64,000 bases of DNA from Streptomyces sp. SLBN-118 (GTDB lineage Bacteria > Actinomycetota > Actinomycetes > Streptomycetales > Streptomycetaceae). Where the stretch lies: positions 1,178,001 through 1,242,000 of the forward strand of contig NZ_VFNP01000001.1 in assembly GCF_006715635.1 (NCBI RefSeq). The letters run 5' to 3'. The notes beneath the pieces were generated by a model. The model was not told where the DNA came from. It saw only the letters and a list, made by a program, of their open reading frames with translations, and did no database searches. Made by a program: the position numbers and the translations under genes. Shown here piece by piece: positions 22,865-33,115 of the stretch; position 1 is the stretch's first letter; each line of letters starts with the position of its first letter.

Positions 22865-23796
22865 GATGAGCGGCGCTCCACCCGGTTGTTGTAGATGAGG
22901 TAAGGGACGATCACGAGTGCCACGAGGAACAGCAGGATGATCGAGATCGCGGCAGCCTTGGCGTAGTCGCTGGTAAGCAGGGTCTGCCACACGTAGACGG
23001 CGGGGACCTCGGTGATCCACTGGGCGCCGGAGACCGACATGATGAGGTCGAACATCTTCATCGACATATGGCCGAGGATGATCAGGGCCGACAGAGCGGT
23101 AGGCGTGAGCTGCGGGAACAGTACGTACCTGTAGAGCTGGTAGCCGGTGGCGCCGTCGACCGCCGCTGCTTCGCGCAGTTCGGAGGGGATGCCGCGGAAG
23201 CCGGACAGGAACAGCGCCATGACGTATCCGGAGAGCTGCCAGATGGCGGGCAGGGCCATGGCGGCCATGCCCCAGTCGGGGTCGGTCCACCAGGGGTTCT
23301 CGAGGAAGCCGAGGTGGAGGCCCGAAAAGACGCGGTTGAGGCCGCCTGCGGCGTCGCCGGTACCGGAGTTCATCAGCCAGCGCCACACGACACCGGACGC
23401 CACGAAGGAGACCGCCATGGGAAAGAGATATATGGCGCGGAAGAGACCCTCACCGCGCACACCGCGGTCGAGGAGGAACGCCCACAGCAGCCCCATGAGC
23501 AGTGCACCACCCATGAACACGACGGTGAACGTCAGCAGATTCCCGAGTGAGTGGACGAACCGGTCGTTGATGTCATCGGTGAACAGGGCCGTGAAGTTGT
23601 CCAGGCCCGCGAAGCCTTTGCTTCCCATCGCGTCGTGCTCATCGCTGACGGCCAGCTTGGCGGTCCAGCCGATCAGCCCGTAGACGAAGATCGCAAGCAG
23701 GACGAGCGACGGTGAGAGCAGGACGAGCCCCGACCCCCACCAGGGGTACGGTGCGCGCCTCGGGCGGGGCTTGGCCCGCTTCCCGTTTGTTTTCAT
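22861..23796 (-). CDS. Sugar ABC-transporter permease, MalF-type
   Basis: 311 residues with a basic N-terminus, transmembrane helices from residue 20 on, and the permease EAA loop ELREAAAVDGATGYQLYRYV. It forms the MalF-like half of the importer with the overlapping downstream gene. The ATG at 23796 lies 105 bp after the binding-protein gene. Its ribosome binding site is weak, so expression may rely on read-through from the binding-protein transcript. Confidence 0.92.
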   Translation of the reverse strand: MKTNGKRAKPRPRRAPYPWWGSGLVLLSPSLVLLAIFVYGLIGWTAKLAVSDEHDAMGSKGFAGLDNFTALFTDDINDRFVHSLGNLLTFTVVFMGGALLMGLLWAFLLDRGVRGEGLFRAIYLFPMAVSFVASGVVWRWLMNSGTGDAAGGLNRVFSGLHLGFLENPWWTDPDWGMAAMALPAIWQLSGYVMALFLSGFRGIPSELREAAAVDGATGYQLYRYVLFPQLTPTALSALIILGHMSMKMFDLIMSVSGAQWITEVPAVYVWQTLLTSDYAKAAAISIILLFLVALVIVPYLIYNNRVERRSS

Positions 23797-23901
23797 CGGG
23801 TGGTGATCCTCTGTGTGGGTCGCCCGGCGAGCCGAGCTGCTCCAGATCGGAGTGAGCGGGGCACACGGGCCAAGCCTGTATGCCCCGCCACGCCGATCAC
23901 A

Positions 23902-25182
23902 TCACTGAGCCGCGAACTGCTTCGCCGCGGCGACGAGTGCACTTTGCAGGTTGGCGACGTCTCCGTCGCCGGAGAACTTGCCCTGCGCCGAGTTGACCGC
24001 GCCCTGCCAGCCCTGCGAGCACGCCGAGCCGTGCGGGCAGGACGGTACGGGGACGCCCATGACCCAGTCGCCGATCGCAGACTGCTGATACGGCGGGTAG
24101 TCGGAGGCGACAGCGTCCGTGCGGGCCGGGATGGAGCCCTTCTTGGTGTTGAACGCCTTCTGCCCTGCCGCGCTGCCGAGCGTCTTCAACCAGCACTTGG
24201 TGCCCGAAGGGTTCTTGGCACCCTTCGGCAGGACGAAGGAATCGGCGAGCCACTGGTAGGCGTTGCCGTTACCCGGGAACGACGAGTAGTTGTAGTCCGT
24301 GAAGCCCTTGGTGTCGAGGTCGGCGGCCGCCCAGTCGCCCATCAGCATGTAGGCGGCCTTGCCTTCCATGACGAGCTTCTCGGCGTCGGTCCAGTCGAAG
24401 GTGTCGCGGTCCTTGTTGGTGTAGGACAGCAGCTTCTTGTAGTCGTTGATCGCGTCGGTGACAGCGGAGCCGGCCCAGTCGGTCTTGTTGTTCCACAGAC
24501 CGATGAACTTGTCCGGCCCCAGGTCGGAGATCAGGACAGCCTCGAACAGCATCTGCTGGGTCCAGTCCTTGCCCAGAGCGAGAGGAGCCGCTGTGCCCTT
24601 GGACTTGAGGGTGTCGAGCTGGGTGAAGAACTCCTGCAGCGTCGTGGCCGGATTGGTGATCCCGGCCTTGGACAGGACGGTCTTGTTCCCCCACAGCACG
24701 TTCGCGCGGTGGATGTTCGCCGGGACCGAGTAGATCTTTCCGTCCACGGTCAGGCTGTCGATGAGGCCCTTCGGGAAGGCCGAGGTCAGGCCCCACTCCT
24801 TGTATTCGGAGCTGAGGTCCTCGATCTGCCCGTTCTTGATGTAGTCCGACAGTTCGGCACCGGCGTGCGCCTGGAAGGTGTCCGGTGGATCGTTCTGCTG
24901 CAGCCGCGAGGCCAGCACTTGCTTGGCGTTGGCGCCGGCACCGCCGGCGATCGCGCCGTTCTCGAACTGGTATTGCCCGCAGTCCGTCTTGAACTGCGAG
25001 ACCAGGCCGTCCAGGCCGGCTTTCTCGCCGCCATCGGCCCACCAGGTGAAGACCTCGACCTTCTTGCTGCCGTTACCGTCATTGCTGGTGCCGCCGTCGC
25101 CGTCATCGGCGCCACAACCGGTGGCTGTCAGGGTCAGGGCCAGGCCGGCCGCGGCGATGGCTGCACGGGTGCTGAGACGCAT
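23902..25182 (-). CDS. ABC-transporter sugar-binding lipoprotein
   Basis: A 426-residue extracellular solute-binding protein (family 1). The signal peptide ends in the lipobox LTATGC, with Cys the lipidated residue, and is followed by an Asp/Gly/Ser-rich linker. The mature part begins KKVEVFTWWADGGEKAGLDG, and WADSFVLPKGAKNP is typical of glucoside and mannoside binders. The ATG has GGAGG four bases upstream. It is first in the SBP-permease-permease order. The mannosidase neighbours suggest it captures mannose-containing oligosaccharides; this is context, not proof. Confidence 0.92.
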   Translation of the reverse strand: MRLSTRAAIAAAGLALTLTATGCGADDGDGGTSNDGNGSKKVEVFTWWADGGEKAGLDGLVSQFKTDCGQYQFENGAIAGGAGANAKQVLASRLQQNDPPDTFQAHAGAELSDYIKNGQIEDLSSEYKEWGLTSAFPKGLIDSLTVDGKIYSVPANIHRANVLWGNKTVLSKAGITNPATTLQEFFTQLDTLKSKGTAAPLALGKDWTQQMLFEAVLISDLGPDKFIGLWNNKTDWAGSAVTDAINDYKKLLSYTNKDRDTFDWTDAEKLVMEGKAAYMLMGDWAAADLDTKGFTDYNYSSFPGNGNAYQWLADSFVLPKGAKNPSGTKCWLKTLGSAAGQKAFNTKKGSIPARTDAVASDYPPYQQSAIGDWVMGVPVPSCPHGSACSQGWQGAVNSAQGKFSGDGDVANLQSALVAAAKQFAAQ

Positions 25183-25291
25183 CGGTCCTCCAATGGTTCA
25201 GGGGGTGATTGTTGCGGGGAACTCAATTGATGGCGGCTTCAGCCTGACTCTTTTGCGGGCCCAGCCAATTCGCGTGTATCGATTCAGAACT

Positions 25292-25320
25292 CAGCGGCCA
25301 CGCCGCCCGGAGGCGTGCGA
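25292..25320 (-). terminator. Possible weak terminator after the second GH92 gene
   Basis: CACGCC (25299-25304) and GGCGTG (25312-25317) can pair around a seven-base loop, about 105 bp past the mannosidase stop codon and 117 bp before the binding-protein start. No T-run follows. The remaining DNA of 25183-25422 must hold the importer promoter, but I see no clear boxes. Confidence 0.3.
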
Positions 25321-25422
25321 TTCGTTGTTGTCGTCACCAGCCCGCTCGGCGTCCCTGTTCCAGCCGGACGGTGTGATCGAGAGGGCCGGTGACGTCAACT
25401 TTCGTCGCTGGTCAGGTGCGGC

Positions 25423-28400
25423 TCATCCAAGCAACTCCCATTCGGCGAGCTGCGTTTCCGCTGCGCCGTGGTTGGCCGTCACCTGAAGTCGGTATCCCGA
25501 ATAGGCGTTGCTGTTATTGATGACGAACGCCCGGGTCTGCCGCCGGTCGGAGAAATCGATGTTGGTCCGGGTGTCCAGCGTGACCCAATTGATCCCGTCG
25601 AATCCCTGCAGCGTCCAGCTCTTGGGGTCTCGGCCGGGGTAGTCGTTCGCCGAGGTCAGTGTGTACTGCTTGACGACGGTGTTACTGGAGAGCTGGGACG
25701 TCAGCGTGGCGGTGTTCTGGAAGGCCAGCCACTTGGTGAGCGAGGTGTCGTCGACCAATTTGTCCTTGGTCTCATTGGGCGCGTTCTCTCCGCTTACGGT
25801 GATCGTGCTCCCGGTGGTCTTGTCCACCAGCGGTTGAGGTTTGGCGTTGCTCGCGGTGATGGAGGGCGGGATGTCGGAGGCCCCCGTGCCCCATGACGAC
25901 GGCGTGGGCCCCATGGTCAAGGTCAGTTTGCCGCCTCCGGCGATTTGGCCGTGAGTGATGAAGTTCTTTGTGTAGGGCACGCCGTCGAGCGTGGCGCTCT
26001 GTATGTAGCGGTTGGTGTCGCTGACACCGGGTGCCTCGACGGTGAACTTCTGGCCGCTCTCCAGGGTGATGGTGGCCTTCGGGTGGAGGGGCGCGCCGAT
26101 CGTGTAGTCGAGGCTGCCCATCCGCGCCGGGTAGAAGCCGAGGGCACTGAAGATGTACCAGGCGGACATCTGGCCGTTGTCCTCGTCTCCGAGGTAGCCG
26201 TTCCCGGTGCCGGCCCCCGAGTTGTAGAGCTTCGTGAGGACGTCACGGACCTTGTCCTGCGTCTTGGCCGGTTTGCCGGCGTAGTTGTACATGTAAAGCA
26301 TGTGGTGGATGGGCTCGTTGGAGTGGGCGTACTGGCCCATATTGGTCTCGTAGGCCTCCCGCATCTCGTGGATCGTCCCGCCGTACGAGCCGGTCAGGTA
26401 GTCGCGCGACGCCGAGAACACCGCATCGATCTTGTCGCTGAGCTTGTCCCGGCCGCCGTAGAGGTTGGCCATGCCCTGCGGATCCTGCGGCGCCGCCATC
26501 GCGTAGTGCCACGGCGCACCTTCGGTGAACTCATAGCCCCACTCGTTGGGCTTGAAGTCCGAGCCGGTTTTGCGCCAGTTGCCGGCCTTGTCCTTGCCGT
26601 GGAAGAACCCGGGCGTGCCGGTCGAGTCGGTGTTGGCATTTATGTCGAAGAGATTGGCGTAGTCGAGGCTCCGGTTCTTGAAGTAGGCGGCATCCTCCGT
26701 GAAGCCCAGCGCGCCGCCCATCTGCGCGATGCCGAAGTTGTTGTTGGCGTCCTCCAGCGTCCATGACGCCGACTCTGGCACCACGTCCGTGGGCACGTAG
26801 TGCTTGAAGGTGGAGACCTCGATACCCTTGCGGCCCTTCGAAACCGAGCCGGAGTAGGTGCTGGCGTTCCTCACCATGGAGGCGTACGCCATCTGGTAGT
26901 CGAAGTTGCGCACGCCCTTCATGTAGGCGTCGGCGAAGGCCAGGTCCTGGTTGGTGCCGACCATGATGTCGATGTAACCGGGGCCGGTCCACCGAGGCGT
27001 CCAGCCACTGTTCAGGTAGGCGTTGGCCATGCCGTCGAGCATCTGGCCGGTCTTCGTCGGCGTGAGCAGTGTGTACAGCGGCCAGACCGCTCGCGCGGTG
27101 TCCCAGAAGCCGTTGTTCACATACATCTGCCCACTGTGGACGGTGCTGTCGTAGGGGCTCATGTACTTGCGGACCCCGTTGACCATCTCAGACCTGTTGT
27201 TCGGGTACATGAACGCGCGGTACATGCAGGAGTAGAAGGTGGTGAGCCGGTCGTCCGAGGCGCCCTCGATCTGCACGCGGCCGAGCTCCCTGTCCCAAAG
27301 GTTCGCCGCCGACTCCTTCACTGTGTCGAAGGAGTTGGTGCCGACCTCCTGGTTCAGATTGGCCGTCGCCTGGGCGACGCTGATGAAGGAGGTGGCCATT
27401 TTGAGCGTCACCACCTCGCCGGGGTCCGTGAACCGGATCCAGGAGGTCACGCCCTGCCCGCTGATGCTGCCGGACGCGGCGATCGCCCTGTCTACCGTCG
27501 CGTAGAAGTAGACCTTCTGTCCGTGCTGAACGATATCGCCGGAGATGGTGCGCGCCGCGGTATCGATGTTGATCGAGCCGGTGGCGCTGTCGACGGTGTC
27601 GAAGAGGATGGCCGAAGCCTTGTCCGTCCCCCCGGGATACCAGAACCGCATCACCCCGGCGTGGTCGGTCGGCGTCATTTCAGCCATGATGTCGGAGGTG
27701 TCGAGGCGCGTCTTGTAGTAATGCGCTTTTGCGACCTCGTTGGCGTGGCTGAATGTCGATTTGCGCGCGTCCGGCGTCGACTTCGCCGAGTCCACCGAGC
27801 CGGTCATCGGCATCACCTGCAGCTGCCCGTAGTCACCGATCCATGGGCTCGGCTCGTGACTGATCCCGAAGCCCTGCACGGTCGAACTGCCGTACTTGTA
27901 GAGCCAGCTGTCGCTGTTGCCCTCGGTGATGGGGGTCCAGAAGTTGAAGCCGTTCGGTACCGTGCTGCCGGGGAAGGTGTTGCCACGCGAGAAATCGGGG
28001 GTGGAGTTGGAACCCCGCCGGGTGTCGACGTAGTCCGAGAGCCGCTTCGCGGGAACGGCGCCGGCCGCCTTGATCTCGATGTCGTCGAAGAAGCCGCGGA
28101 AGGTGCCCGTCTGCGCCGGGTGATCGTAGCCGATCAGAATGCGGTCGATGGTCTTCCCCGCATTCTTGTCCCCGATGGCCGAAGTGATGTGATTCCACTG
28201 GTCGAACTGAAGTTTCCCGCCCTGTCCTTGGTATCGAGGATGCAGCGGCACGCCGTACTGGTCGACCGCGCCGGAGTCACGCAACCAGGTGCCGTCGGTG
28301 AAGGCCATGTCGACAGCAACGTCGAGGTGCTTGCCCTGCGGGTAGACCCAGTACGAGAGGGTGCTGGTGGCGCCGACGGGGATGTCCACGTCGAAGACCT

Positions 28401-28713
28401 TGTTGTAGGAGTACGACGAGTCGTCACTCTGGTCGTTGCCGGAATACATCAGTGCCGACGACCCGGTGTGCGCTTGTTCCGTGCGCGGACTGCTCTGCAT
28501 CGCGGTCAGGCCGCAGCAGAAGCCGCCGATATTTTGGCTTATCGCGACGGTGTCCAGCCAGGTCGGTTGCGGATCTCCGGATTCGAAACCGGAGGAGAAA
28601 TCGCCGGAGCCGGCGACGGCGGGCGTCGCCGTCACAACAGTCAAGGCGGCGGCCAGCAGAGCCACCACCGCCAACCAGACAGAAACCAGGCGAGGTTTCG
28701 CATTTATGGACAT
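25423..28713 (-). CDS. Large secreted GH92 alpha-mannosidase with N-terminal sandwich and C-terminal discoidin-like module
   Basis: 1096 residues. A Sec signal (VWLAVVALLAAALTVVTATP, cleavage near AVAG) is followed by about 190 residues of a jelly-roll-like module (FSSGFESGDPQPTWLDT onward). The GH92 fold starts at YVDTRRGSNSTPDFSRGNTF. It carries NNGFWDTARAVWPLYTLLTP and the family hallmark GDEDNGQMSAWYIFSALGFY. The C-terminal 120 residues (SGENAPNETKDKLVDDTSLT onward) resemble an F5/8C module. The ATG follows an AGG site. It is transcribed separately from the importer and has its own copy of the TGACAACG-type operator at 28829-28842. It differs strongly from the 945-residue paralogue, so the two probably have different linkage preferences. 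Confidence 0.92.
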   Translation of the reverse strand: MSINAKPRLVSVWLAVVALLAAALTVVTATPAVAGSGDFSSGFESGDPQPTWLDTVAISQNIGGFCCGLTAMQSSPRTEQAHTGSSALMYSGNDQSDDSSYSYNKVFDVDIPVGATSTLSYWVYPQGKHLDVAVDMAFTDGTWLRDSGAVDQYGVPLHPRYQGQGGKLQFDQWNHITSAIGDKNAGKTIDRILIGYDHPAQTGTFRGFFDDIEIKAAGAVPAKRLSDYVDTRRGSNSTPDFSRGNTFPGSTVPNGFNFWTPITEGNSDSWLYKYGSSTVQGFGISHEPSPWIGDYGQLQVMPMTGSVDSAKSTPDARKSTFSHANEVAKAHYYKTRLDTSDIMAEMTPTDHAGVMRFWYPGGTDKASAILFDTVDSATGSINIDTAARTISGDIVQHGQKVYFYATVDRAIAASGSISGQGVTSWIRFTDPGEVVTLKMATSFISVAQATANLNQEVGTNSFDTVKESAANLWDRELGRVQIEGASDDRLTTFYSCMYRAFMYPNNRSEMVNGVRKYMSPYDSTVHSGQMYVNNGFWDTARAVWPLYTLLTPTKTGQMLDGMANAYLNSGWTPRWTGPGYIDIMVGTNQDLAFADAYMKGVRNFDYQMAYASMVRNASTYSGSVSKGRKGIEVSTFKHYVPTDVVPESASWTLEDANNNFGIAQMGGALGFTEDAAYFKNRSLDYANLFDINANTDSTGTPGFFHGKDKAGNWRKTGSDFKPNEWGYEFTEGAPWHYAMAAPQDPQGMANLYGGRDKLSDKIDAVFSASRDYLTGSYGGTIHEMREAYETNMGQYAHSNEPIHHMLYMYNYAGKPAKTQDKVRDVLTKLYNSGAGTGNGYLGDEDNGQMSAWYIFSALGFYPARMGSLDYTIGAPLHPKATITLESGQKFTVEAPGVSDTNRYIQSATLDGVPYTKNFITHGQIAGGGKLTLTMGPTPSSWGTGASDIPPSITASNAKPQPLVDKTTGSTITVSGENAPNETKDKLVDDTSLTKWLAFQNTATLTSQLSSNTVVKQYTLTSANDYPGRDPKSWTLQGFDGINWVTLDTRTNIDFSDRRQTRAFVINNSNAYSGYRLQVTANHGAAETQLAEWELLG

Positions 28714-28828
28714 TTCAGGAACCTGCCATCAAGAGGGGCGGGCGGACCGCATCGCCGCTGGGCCGACGAGTGGGATGCAGGGGAGCGAGCTCAACCAGCA
28801 CGAAGATGACGTCGTTGCCATAACGTGA

Positions 28829-28842
28829 TGACAACGATGTCA
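28829..28842. promoter_or_regulatory. Operator TGACAACGATGTCA upstream of the second GH92 gene
   Basis: Identical to the site at 21887-21900 except for one central base, and 116 bp before the ATG. The two sites suggest one regulator for both mannosidase genes. The other bases of 28714-28913 show no gene. Confidence 0.65.
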
Positions 28843-28913
28843 GAGGGGTGAAGTACCTCACTGCGGAGGTAGATTGTCAAGAGGTGTGCCGTTCAGAAAC
28901 TCGTCGCGGCCGG

Positions 28914-29000
28914 TCAGGCCGCGTGTCTGTACTCATTGAGCAGGCCGCCAAGTACACGCTTCTCGAGTAGCCGATGCGTGGTTACATGCCGGACGCTGTT
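28914..29000 (-). pseudogene. C-terminal scrap of an integrase-core transposase
   Basis: The reverse frame ends LLEKRVLGGLLNEYRHAA and a stop. That is the usual C-terminus (RRRVLGGLINEYxRAA) of the integrase-core transposases whose middle part survives at 2870-3166. The catalytic region is missing. The DNA between here and 29150 has no recognisable gene. Confidence 0.6.
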
Positions 29001-29149
29001 CGGATGCCGCTGGGACCACCGGCGACCGATCGGCGGTGTGGCGTGACGTACGGACATGGCGACCCTCCATAACCGTGCTTTGCAGCAGGGATGTCTGGAA
29101 GAAGGATGGTCTTGGGGGGTACGTTCAGGGGCCGGAAAAGTACCTGTTT

Positions 29150-29211
29150 GGATACGCGTTCGCCGGGTACGTAGTCCGCACGGCCGTTCCAAGATCAGTG
29201 ATCTACTCAGG
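29150..29211. repeat. Second copy of the palindrome-containing IS-end-like sequence
   Basis: Matches 18140-18200, including AGATCAGTGATCT, and ends abruptly at tactcag. Here the following base pair is the first of a foreign coding-like frame (29207-29452), as expected if an element end was inserted into a gene. Confidence 0.55.
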
Positions 29212-29452
29212 TTGGACTCATGGTTGCCGTTTCGGCGATCTTGGTTATGTCCAGGGTCGGTCCGGTCTCGGCGAGGACGCCCTCGATCAGCTCGGGTCGT
29301 CCAGCGCCCCAGGCACCAGTGATGCTCCGCACCGCCGCCCCGAACTCGGCCCGATACTCGGCCAGCAGCACGGGCTCGCTCGCCCCCGCCTCGGGGTTCT
29401 CCCCCCGCCGGCCACCGGTACACCGACCACGGCCACGGCACCTCACAGGCAT
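29207..29452 (-). CDS. Unrecognised ORF fragment, cut at its 3' end by an IS end
   Basis: The reverse frame includes EPVLLAEYRAEFGAAVRSIT and GAWGAGRPELIEGVLAETGP with Streptomyces-like codon bias, then ends within the repeated IS-end sequence. I do not recognise the family. It looks like the remains of a chromosomal gene whose C-terminus was replaced by the insertion. No ribosome binding site or reliable start is visible. Confidence 0.3.
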   Translation of the reverse strand: MPVRCRGRGRCTGGRRGENPEAGASEPVLLAEYRAEFGAAVRSITGAWGAGRPELIEGVLAETGPTLDITKIAETATMSPT

Positions 29453-29498
29453 GGAAGTTGAGGCTCCGTCAATCTACTTGATCTTTCACTTCACGCTT

Positions 29499-29537
29499 GA
29501 GGTTCGATGCCCCCCGCCTGGGGCGTCGAATTGCCTC
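29499..29537. other. Imperfect inverted repeat (hairpin)
   Basis: The arm gaggttcgatgcccc (29499-29513) can pair with ggggcgtcgaattgcctc (29520-29537), leaving two unpaired bases and a six-base loop. It lies in the non-coding stretch 29453-29631. The sequence ggttcga recalls a tRNA T-loop, but no acceptor or anticodon arm can be drawn. Confidence 0.35.
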
Positions 29538-29631
29538 CACAGCAGCCCGAGGGTTCGTACCCCGTTACCTTTTTCGTGGCCCCGCAATGGGGCTCCTGGC
29601 CCCCAGGTCCGGCATGACTGTTCGCCCCGTT

Positions 29632-29661
29632 ACCGCCGTAGCAGCCGAGCCCCTACGGCGG
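29632..29661 (-). terminator. Terminator hairpin of the M14/S15 peptidase operon
   Basis: CCGCCGTAG (29633-29641) pairs perfectly with CTACGGCGG (29653-29661) around an 11-base loop, 12 bp beyond the M14 peptidase stop codon. GC-rich hairpins without a T-run are the usual Streptomyces form. Confidence 0.6.
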
Positions 29662-29673
29662 GCCCAACCGGCC

Positions 29674-30954
29674 TCAGCAAGCGGCCACCGGATCCCCTGA
29701 GGTGAGGTGATATGTCGCACGGGAATCGAGCAGCAGCGGGATCAGTTCGCGCTGGGACTGCCGCAGTGGTACGAACGCCCCCTCGCCGTCCGGTCTCGAC
29801 GCGACGCCGTGCAGGGCCAGTTCGTCCTTGACGCCCGCGTACTGGGCGGCGTCGAGGCGGTAGCCGCAGGGCGGGTCCTTCAGGGTCTCCTCCGGGGTTG
29901 CCGGATCATTGTCGGCGCCACCCAGATACACCGGGCCACGGTCTCTCCATCCGGCCAGCCGGGCCGCGGCGGTCACCGCCTCGATCCGGCCGCGTCGTTC
30001 GTCGGCGAAGGCCAACAGTCCGCTCAGAGCGTCCAGTTGGCTGCCCACCCGACGGCGGTTGTTCAGCGCGGGATCGGCCTTCTCCTCGGGTGTCCTGGGG
30101 TCGACACGGCTCTCGATGAGCAGTCCCAGCGCGTTCTTGATGCCCGAGGCATTGCGCAGGATGCGCTCCTGGCCGTCGCCCGTGGTCTGCTTGATCGGAT
30201 CGCCGGTGACCGGGTCGGTCCAGATTCCGTAGGTGCCCGTACTGAGGCCGCCTTCATGTGCGGCCGGGCGGACATAGTCCCGCGAGAGCGTCTGCGACTC
30301 CTCGTGGACCTTGGCGTCCGTGTTCAGGTTGCGCGGCCAGAGGTCGAACAGATCCTTGTCGTAGTACGGAGGGGTCGCACCGTACTCGTGCAAGTCGTAG
30401 ACCACGTCCGGGCGTTGGTCCCGGATCACCGCGGCCGTCGCCCGCGCCTCGGCGGTTTTCAGGGCGATGTGGTCGCGGTTGATGTCCACGCCGTCGGAAT
30501 TCTCGCGGGTGCCGGCGGCCCGTCCGTCCGGGTTGGCGGTGGGGACGACGAGGATCCTCGTACGGGACAGCAGTCTGCGGGTGCCGCCGTCCCTCGCGTA
30601 CGCGAGATCGCGGATCGTGGTCAGACAGGCTTCCCGGCCCGAGGGCTCGTCTCCGTGCTGCGTGCAGACCAGCAGCACGGTGTTCGGCGCGTGCCGGGAA
30701 CCGATCCGTACGAGCTGGAGCGGCCGGCCCTGCTTCGTCGTACCGACCCGGACGACCGAGACCCGGTCGCTTCCCCGGTCGACGGCGGCGAGGAAGGTCT
30801 GCTCCTCCGGCTCGCCGGTCCAGCGTGCGCCCTTGCTGGTCTCGAAGCCGGTCCGCGGCACACTGTGCGCCGCCTGAGCCGGAGCGGAGACGAACGGCAG
30901 CGCGAGCGCAGCGGCCGTGACCGGGAGCGCCAGGGCGCGGATACGGGGGATCAT
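29674..30954 (-). CDS. Secreted M14-family zinc carboxypeptidase
   Basis: 426 residues with a Sec signal ([20 protein letters not shown], cleavage after AQAA). The zinc ligands are in [11 protein letters not shown] (HxxE) and the later His in YDLHEYG. The general-base Glu is in LLIESR, and substrate-binding Asn/Arg lie in GVDINRDH. M14 enzymes remove C-terminal residues or cut peptides outside the cell. The ATG overlaps the stop of the S15-type gene (ATGA at 30951-30954), so both peptidases are made from one message. Confidence 0.88.
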   Translation of the reverse strand: MIPRIRALALPVTAAALALPFVSAPAQAAHSVPRTGFETSKGARWTGEPEEQTFLAAVDRGSDRVSVVRVGTTKQGRPLQLVRIGSRHAPNTVLLVCTQHGDEPSGREACLTTIRDLAYARDGGTRRLLSRTRILVVPTANPDGRAAGTRENSDGVDINRDHIALKTAEARATAAVIRDQRPDVVYDLHEYGATPPYYDKDLFDLWPRNLNTDAKVHEESQTLSRDYVRPAAHEGGLSTGTYGIWTDPVTGDPIKQTTGDGQERILRNASGIKNALGLLIESRVDPRTPEEKADPALNNRRRVGSQLDALSGLLAFADERRGRIEAVTAAARLAGWRDRGPVYLGGADNDPATPEETLKDPPCGYRLDAAQYAGVKDELALHGVASRPDGEGAFVPLRQSQRELIPLLLDSRATYHLTSGDPVAAC

Positions 30955-32927
30955 CGGCCGCTGCCTCCCGGGATCGGGCGGACCCTGCGAGGCTCGGCGA
31001 CGCCGCGCGGGCGCGACTCGCTCGGGGCGGCGGACGCCGTGGCGCCCGCGGTGGCACGTACGAAGGCGGGAGCGCCGCCGACGATCGGCAGCTTCGCCGC
31101 GGTACGTGCCAGATCGAGGGTGAGCGCCGGGGTGCTCGCGGGCGGGTCGATCAGATCCCTGTCCGTGCCGCCGACGATCAGCGCGAGCCGGTGCCCGGCC
31201 GGGACGACATGGTCACTGGCATGCAGATCGAGCGTGATGATGTAGGCCGTTCCGGGCGTCAGCGGGCGGCCCTTGCCGTCGGAGGCGTAGTTGCCGAGAT
31301 CGGCCCAGCCGCGGCTGAAGACCGTGTAGTCGACGGCGGCCGTGCGCGGCTTGGTCTCCTTGAAGCAGGAGCTGTCGCCCGCCGTGCTCGCTCCCCAGCA
31401 GCTGCGTTCGGTGAGAGTGGTGATCCCCTCGCCCGCCGCCGCGTAGTCGCGGATGGTGTCGGGCCCCAGGTCGACGAGGACCGCGGAGAGATGGGCGCTG
31501 GTGGTGGACGGGGTCGCGGTGATTGTCACCTTGGAGGAGCCGGAGATCCGCAGATCGCGGCCGAGCGGCTTGGTGAGGAAACCGGCCTTGCCGGGGGTCG
31601 AGGTGTCGATCGCCGCGGCCCAGTCGGTCTCGTCCAGCGTCCGGTCGTCGGTGAACGTCTCGGTCGCGCCCGGGCGTGCCGGGGACAGCGCGAGGGTGCC
31701 GACGCCCGCGGCTGCGCCCTTACCCGGCCGGAGGCTGGTGGTGGCGGTGGCCCGTGGCGGCCAGACCCGGTCGGTGGACCACTGGTCGGGGGCGCGCTCG
31801 ATGTCCGCCATCGGCTCGCGGTCGATGCCGTTGTCGTAGCCGAGGAGGTAGTGGTCGAACCAGCGGTGCAGGGTCTTGGTCCACTCGGCCCGTCGGAAGT
31901 CGAACGGGTCGACGTGCCCGGTCTGCGAGAGCCACACCTTGCGCTCCACGCCCCGGTCGGCGAGGGCGTCCCACCACTGGCCGAAGTTCTTGGTGCGGAC
32001 GTTGAGGTCCTGCATGCCGTGCACCGCGAAGACGCTGGCGCGGACGTGGTCGGCGGTGCGGACGTAGTCGCGCTCGCTCCACAGCCGGGTCAGGTCACCG
32101 GTGCGCGGGGCCTCGTCCACCAGCCGCTTCTGGACGGCCTGGCAGTGGGCGCGGGCCTCGGGGCTCTCGACATAGCCGGAGAGCCACTCGGGGCCGGAGT
32201 CGTAGAGCGGGGCGCCCTTGGCGAAGTAGTAGTCGTACCAGGAGGAGATGGCGGCGATCGGGACGATCGTCTTCAGCCCCTCGACTCCCGTCGCGGCGAC
32301 GCCGTTGGCGATGGTGCCGTCGTAGCTCTTGCCGATCATCCCGGTGTCGCCGTTGGTCCAGCCGGCCCGGGCGCGTTCGCCGCCGGTGCGGGTGGTGTAG
32401 CCGCGGGCCCTGCCGTTCAGCCAGTCGACGACGGCCTTCGCGGACTGGATGTCGGAGCGCCCGCCGACATCCACGCAGCCGTCGGACCGGTTGGTGCCTG
32501 CCAGGTCGACGGCGACGAAGGCGTAGCCGCGCGGGACGAAGAAGTTGTCGTAGTAGAGCGGGAACTGGACGACGTTGCCGTTCGCGTCGTAGGTCTTCTT
32601 CTGGCTCTCGTTGCCGCGTCCGCAGCAGGAGTAGTACGGACTCGCGTCCATGATCACGGGGATTTTCCGGCCCTGCTGCGCGGGCTCACGCGGCCGGACG
32701 ACGTCCACGGCGACACGGTCGGTCTTTCCGTCTCCGTCACCGTCGAGCCTGGTGTCCACCCACACGGACTCGCGGACCGCATTCTCGTACGAGTAGACGG
32801 GCCTGCTCTCCTGTAAGGACGCGCTCTGGGCGCCCGTCGGGGCCAGGGTCATGACCATCAGGGCGGCCGAAGCCGCCACCACCAGCGATCTGCACGTCAA
32901 GCGGGTGCCCCGCGCGCGTATCGGCAT
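30951..32927 (-). CDS. Secreted CocE/NonD-type (S15, Xaa-Pro dipeptidyl-peptidase-like) hydrolase
   Basis: 658 residues with a signal peptide ([20 protein letters not shown]) and an alpha/beta-hydrolase core. The nucleophile motif is [10 protein letters not shown]. The Asp is in VHGMQDLNV and the His in [11 protein letters not shown]. The C-terminal jelly-roll (from about residue 430) is typical of the X-Pro dipeptidyl-peptidase family, which clips Xaa-Pro dipeptides from N-termini. With the overlapping M14 gene it forms a two-gene secreted peptidase operon. A divergent promoter region (32928-33115, no further gene) separates it from the M1 aminopeptidase. Confidence 0.87.
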   Translation of the reverse strand: MPIRARGTRLTCRSLVVAASAALMVMTLAPTGAQSASLQESRPVYSYENAVRESVWVDTRLDGDGDGKTDRVAVDVVRPREPAQQGRKIPVIMDASPYYSCCGRGNESQKKTYDANGNVVQFPLYYDNFFVPRGYAFVAVDLAGTNRSDGCVDVGGRSDIQSAKAVVDWLNGRARGYTTRTGGERARAGWTNGDTGMIGKSYDGTIANGVAATGVEGLKTIVPIAAISSWYDYYFAKGAPLYDSGPEWLSGYVESPEARAHCQAVQKRLVDEAPRTGDLTRLWSERDYVRTADHVRASVFAVHGMQDLNVRTKNFGQWWDALADRGVERKVWLSQTGHVDPFDFRRAEWTKTLHRWFDHYLLGYDNGIDREPMADIERAPDQWSTDRVWPPRATATTSLRPGKGAAAGVGTLALSPARPGATETFTDDRTLDETDWAAAIDTSTPGKAGFLTKPLGRDLRISGSSKVTITATPSTTSAHLSAVLVDLGPDTIRDYAAAGEGITTLTERSCWGASTAGDSSCFKETKPRTAAVDYTVFSRGWADLGNYASDGKGRPLTPGTAYIITLDLHASDHVVPAGHRLALIVGGTDRDLIDPPASTPALTLDLARTAAKLPIVGGAPAFVRATAGATASAAPSESRPRGVAEPRRVRPIPGGSGR

Positions 32928-33115
32928 GGGCGGAAGGTACTCCGGCCGACTCTCCTGCGACAGAGGGCAATCACGGCATCAAAGTGGCGACTGGGACACC
33001 CGGGTTCATGTCGGCCGAATGGCGGTCGCATGAAAGGCCGAGCTTCGCTCCTGACTGCGGGCTCGGGTCTGCATAGGCTCCAATCGATCACCACCCCCCA
33101 CGACTTGGAGCATCC

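Noticed and set aside
26800..28809. 669-residue plus-strand ORF opposite the second GH92 gene
   Set aside because: Antisense shadow; the GH92 signature lies on the minus strand.
29499..29560. tRNA gene or tRNA-derived attachment site
   Set aside because: ggttcga and ggttcgta resemble T-loops, but no acceptor, D or anticodon stems can be folded on either strand.
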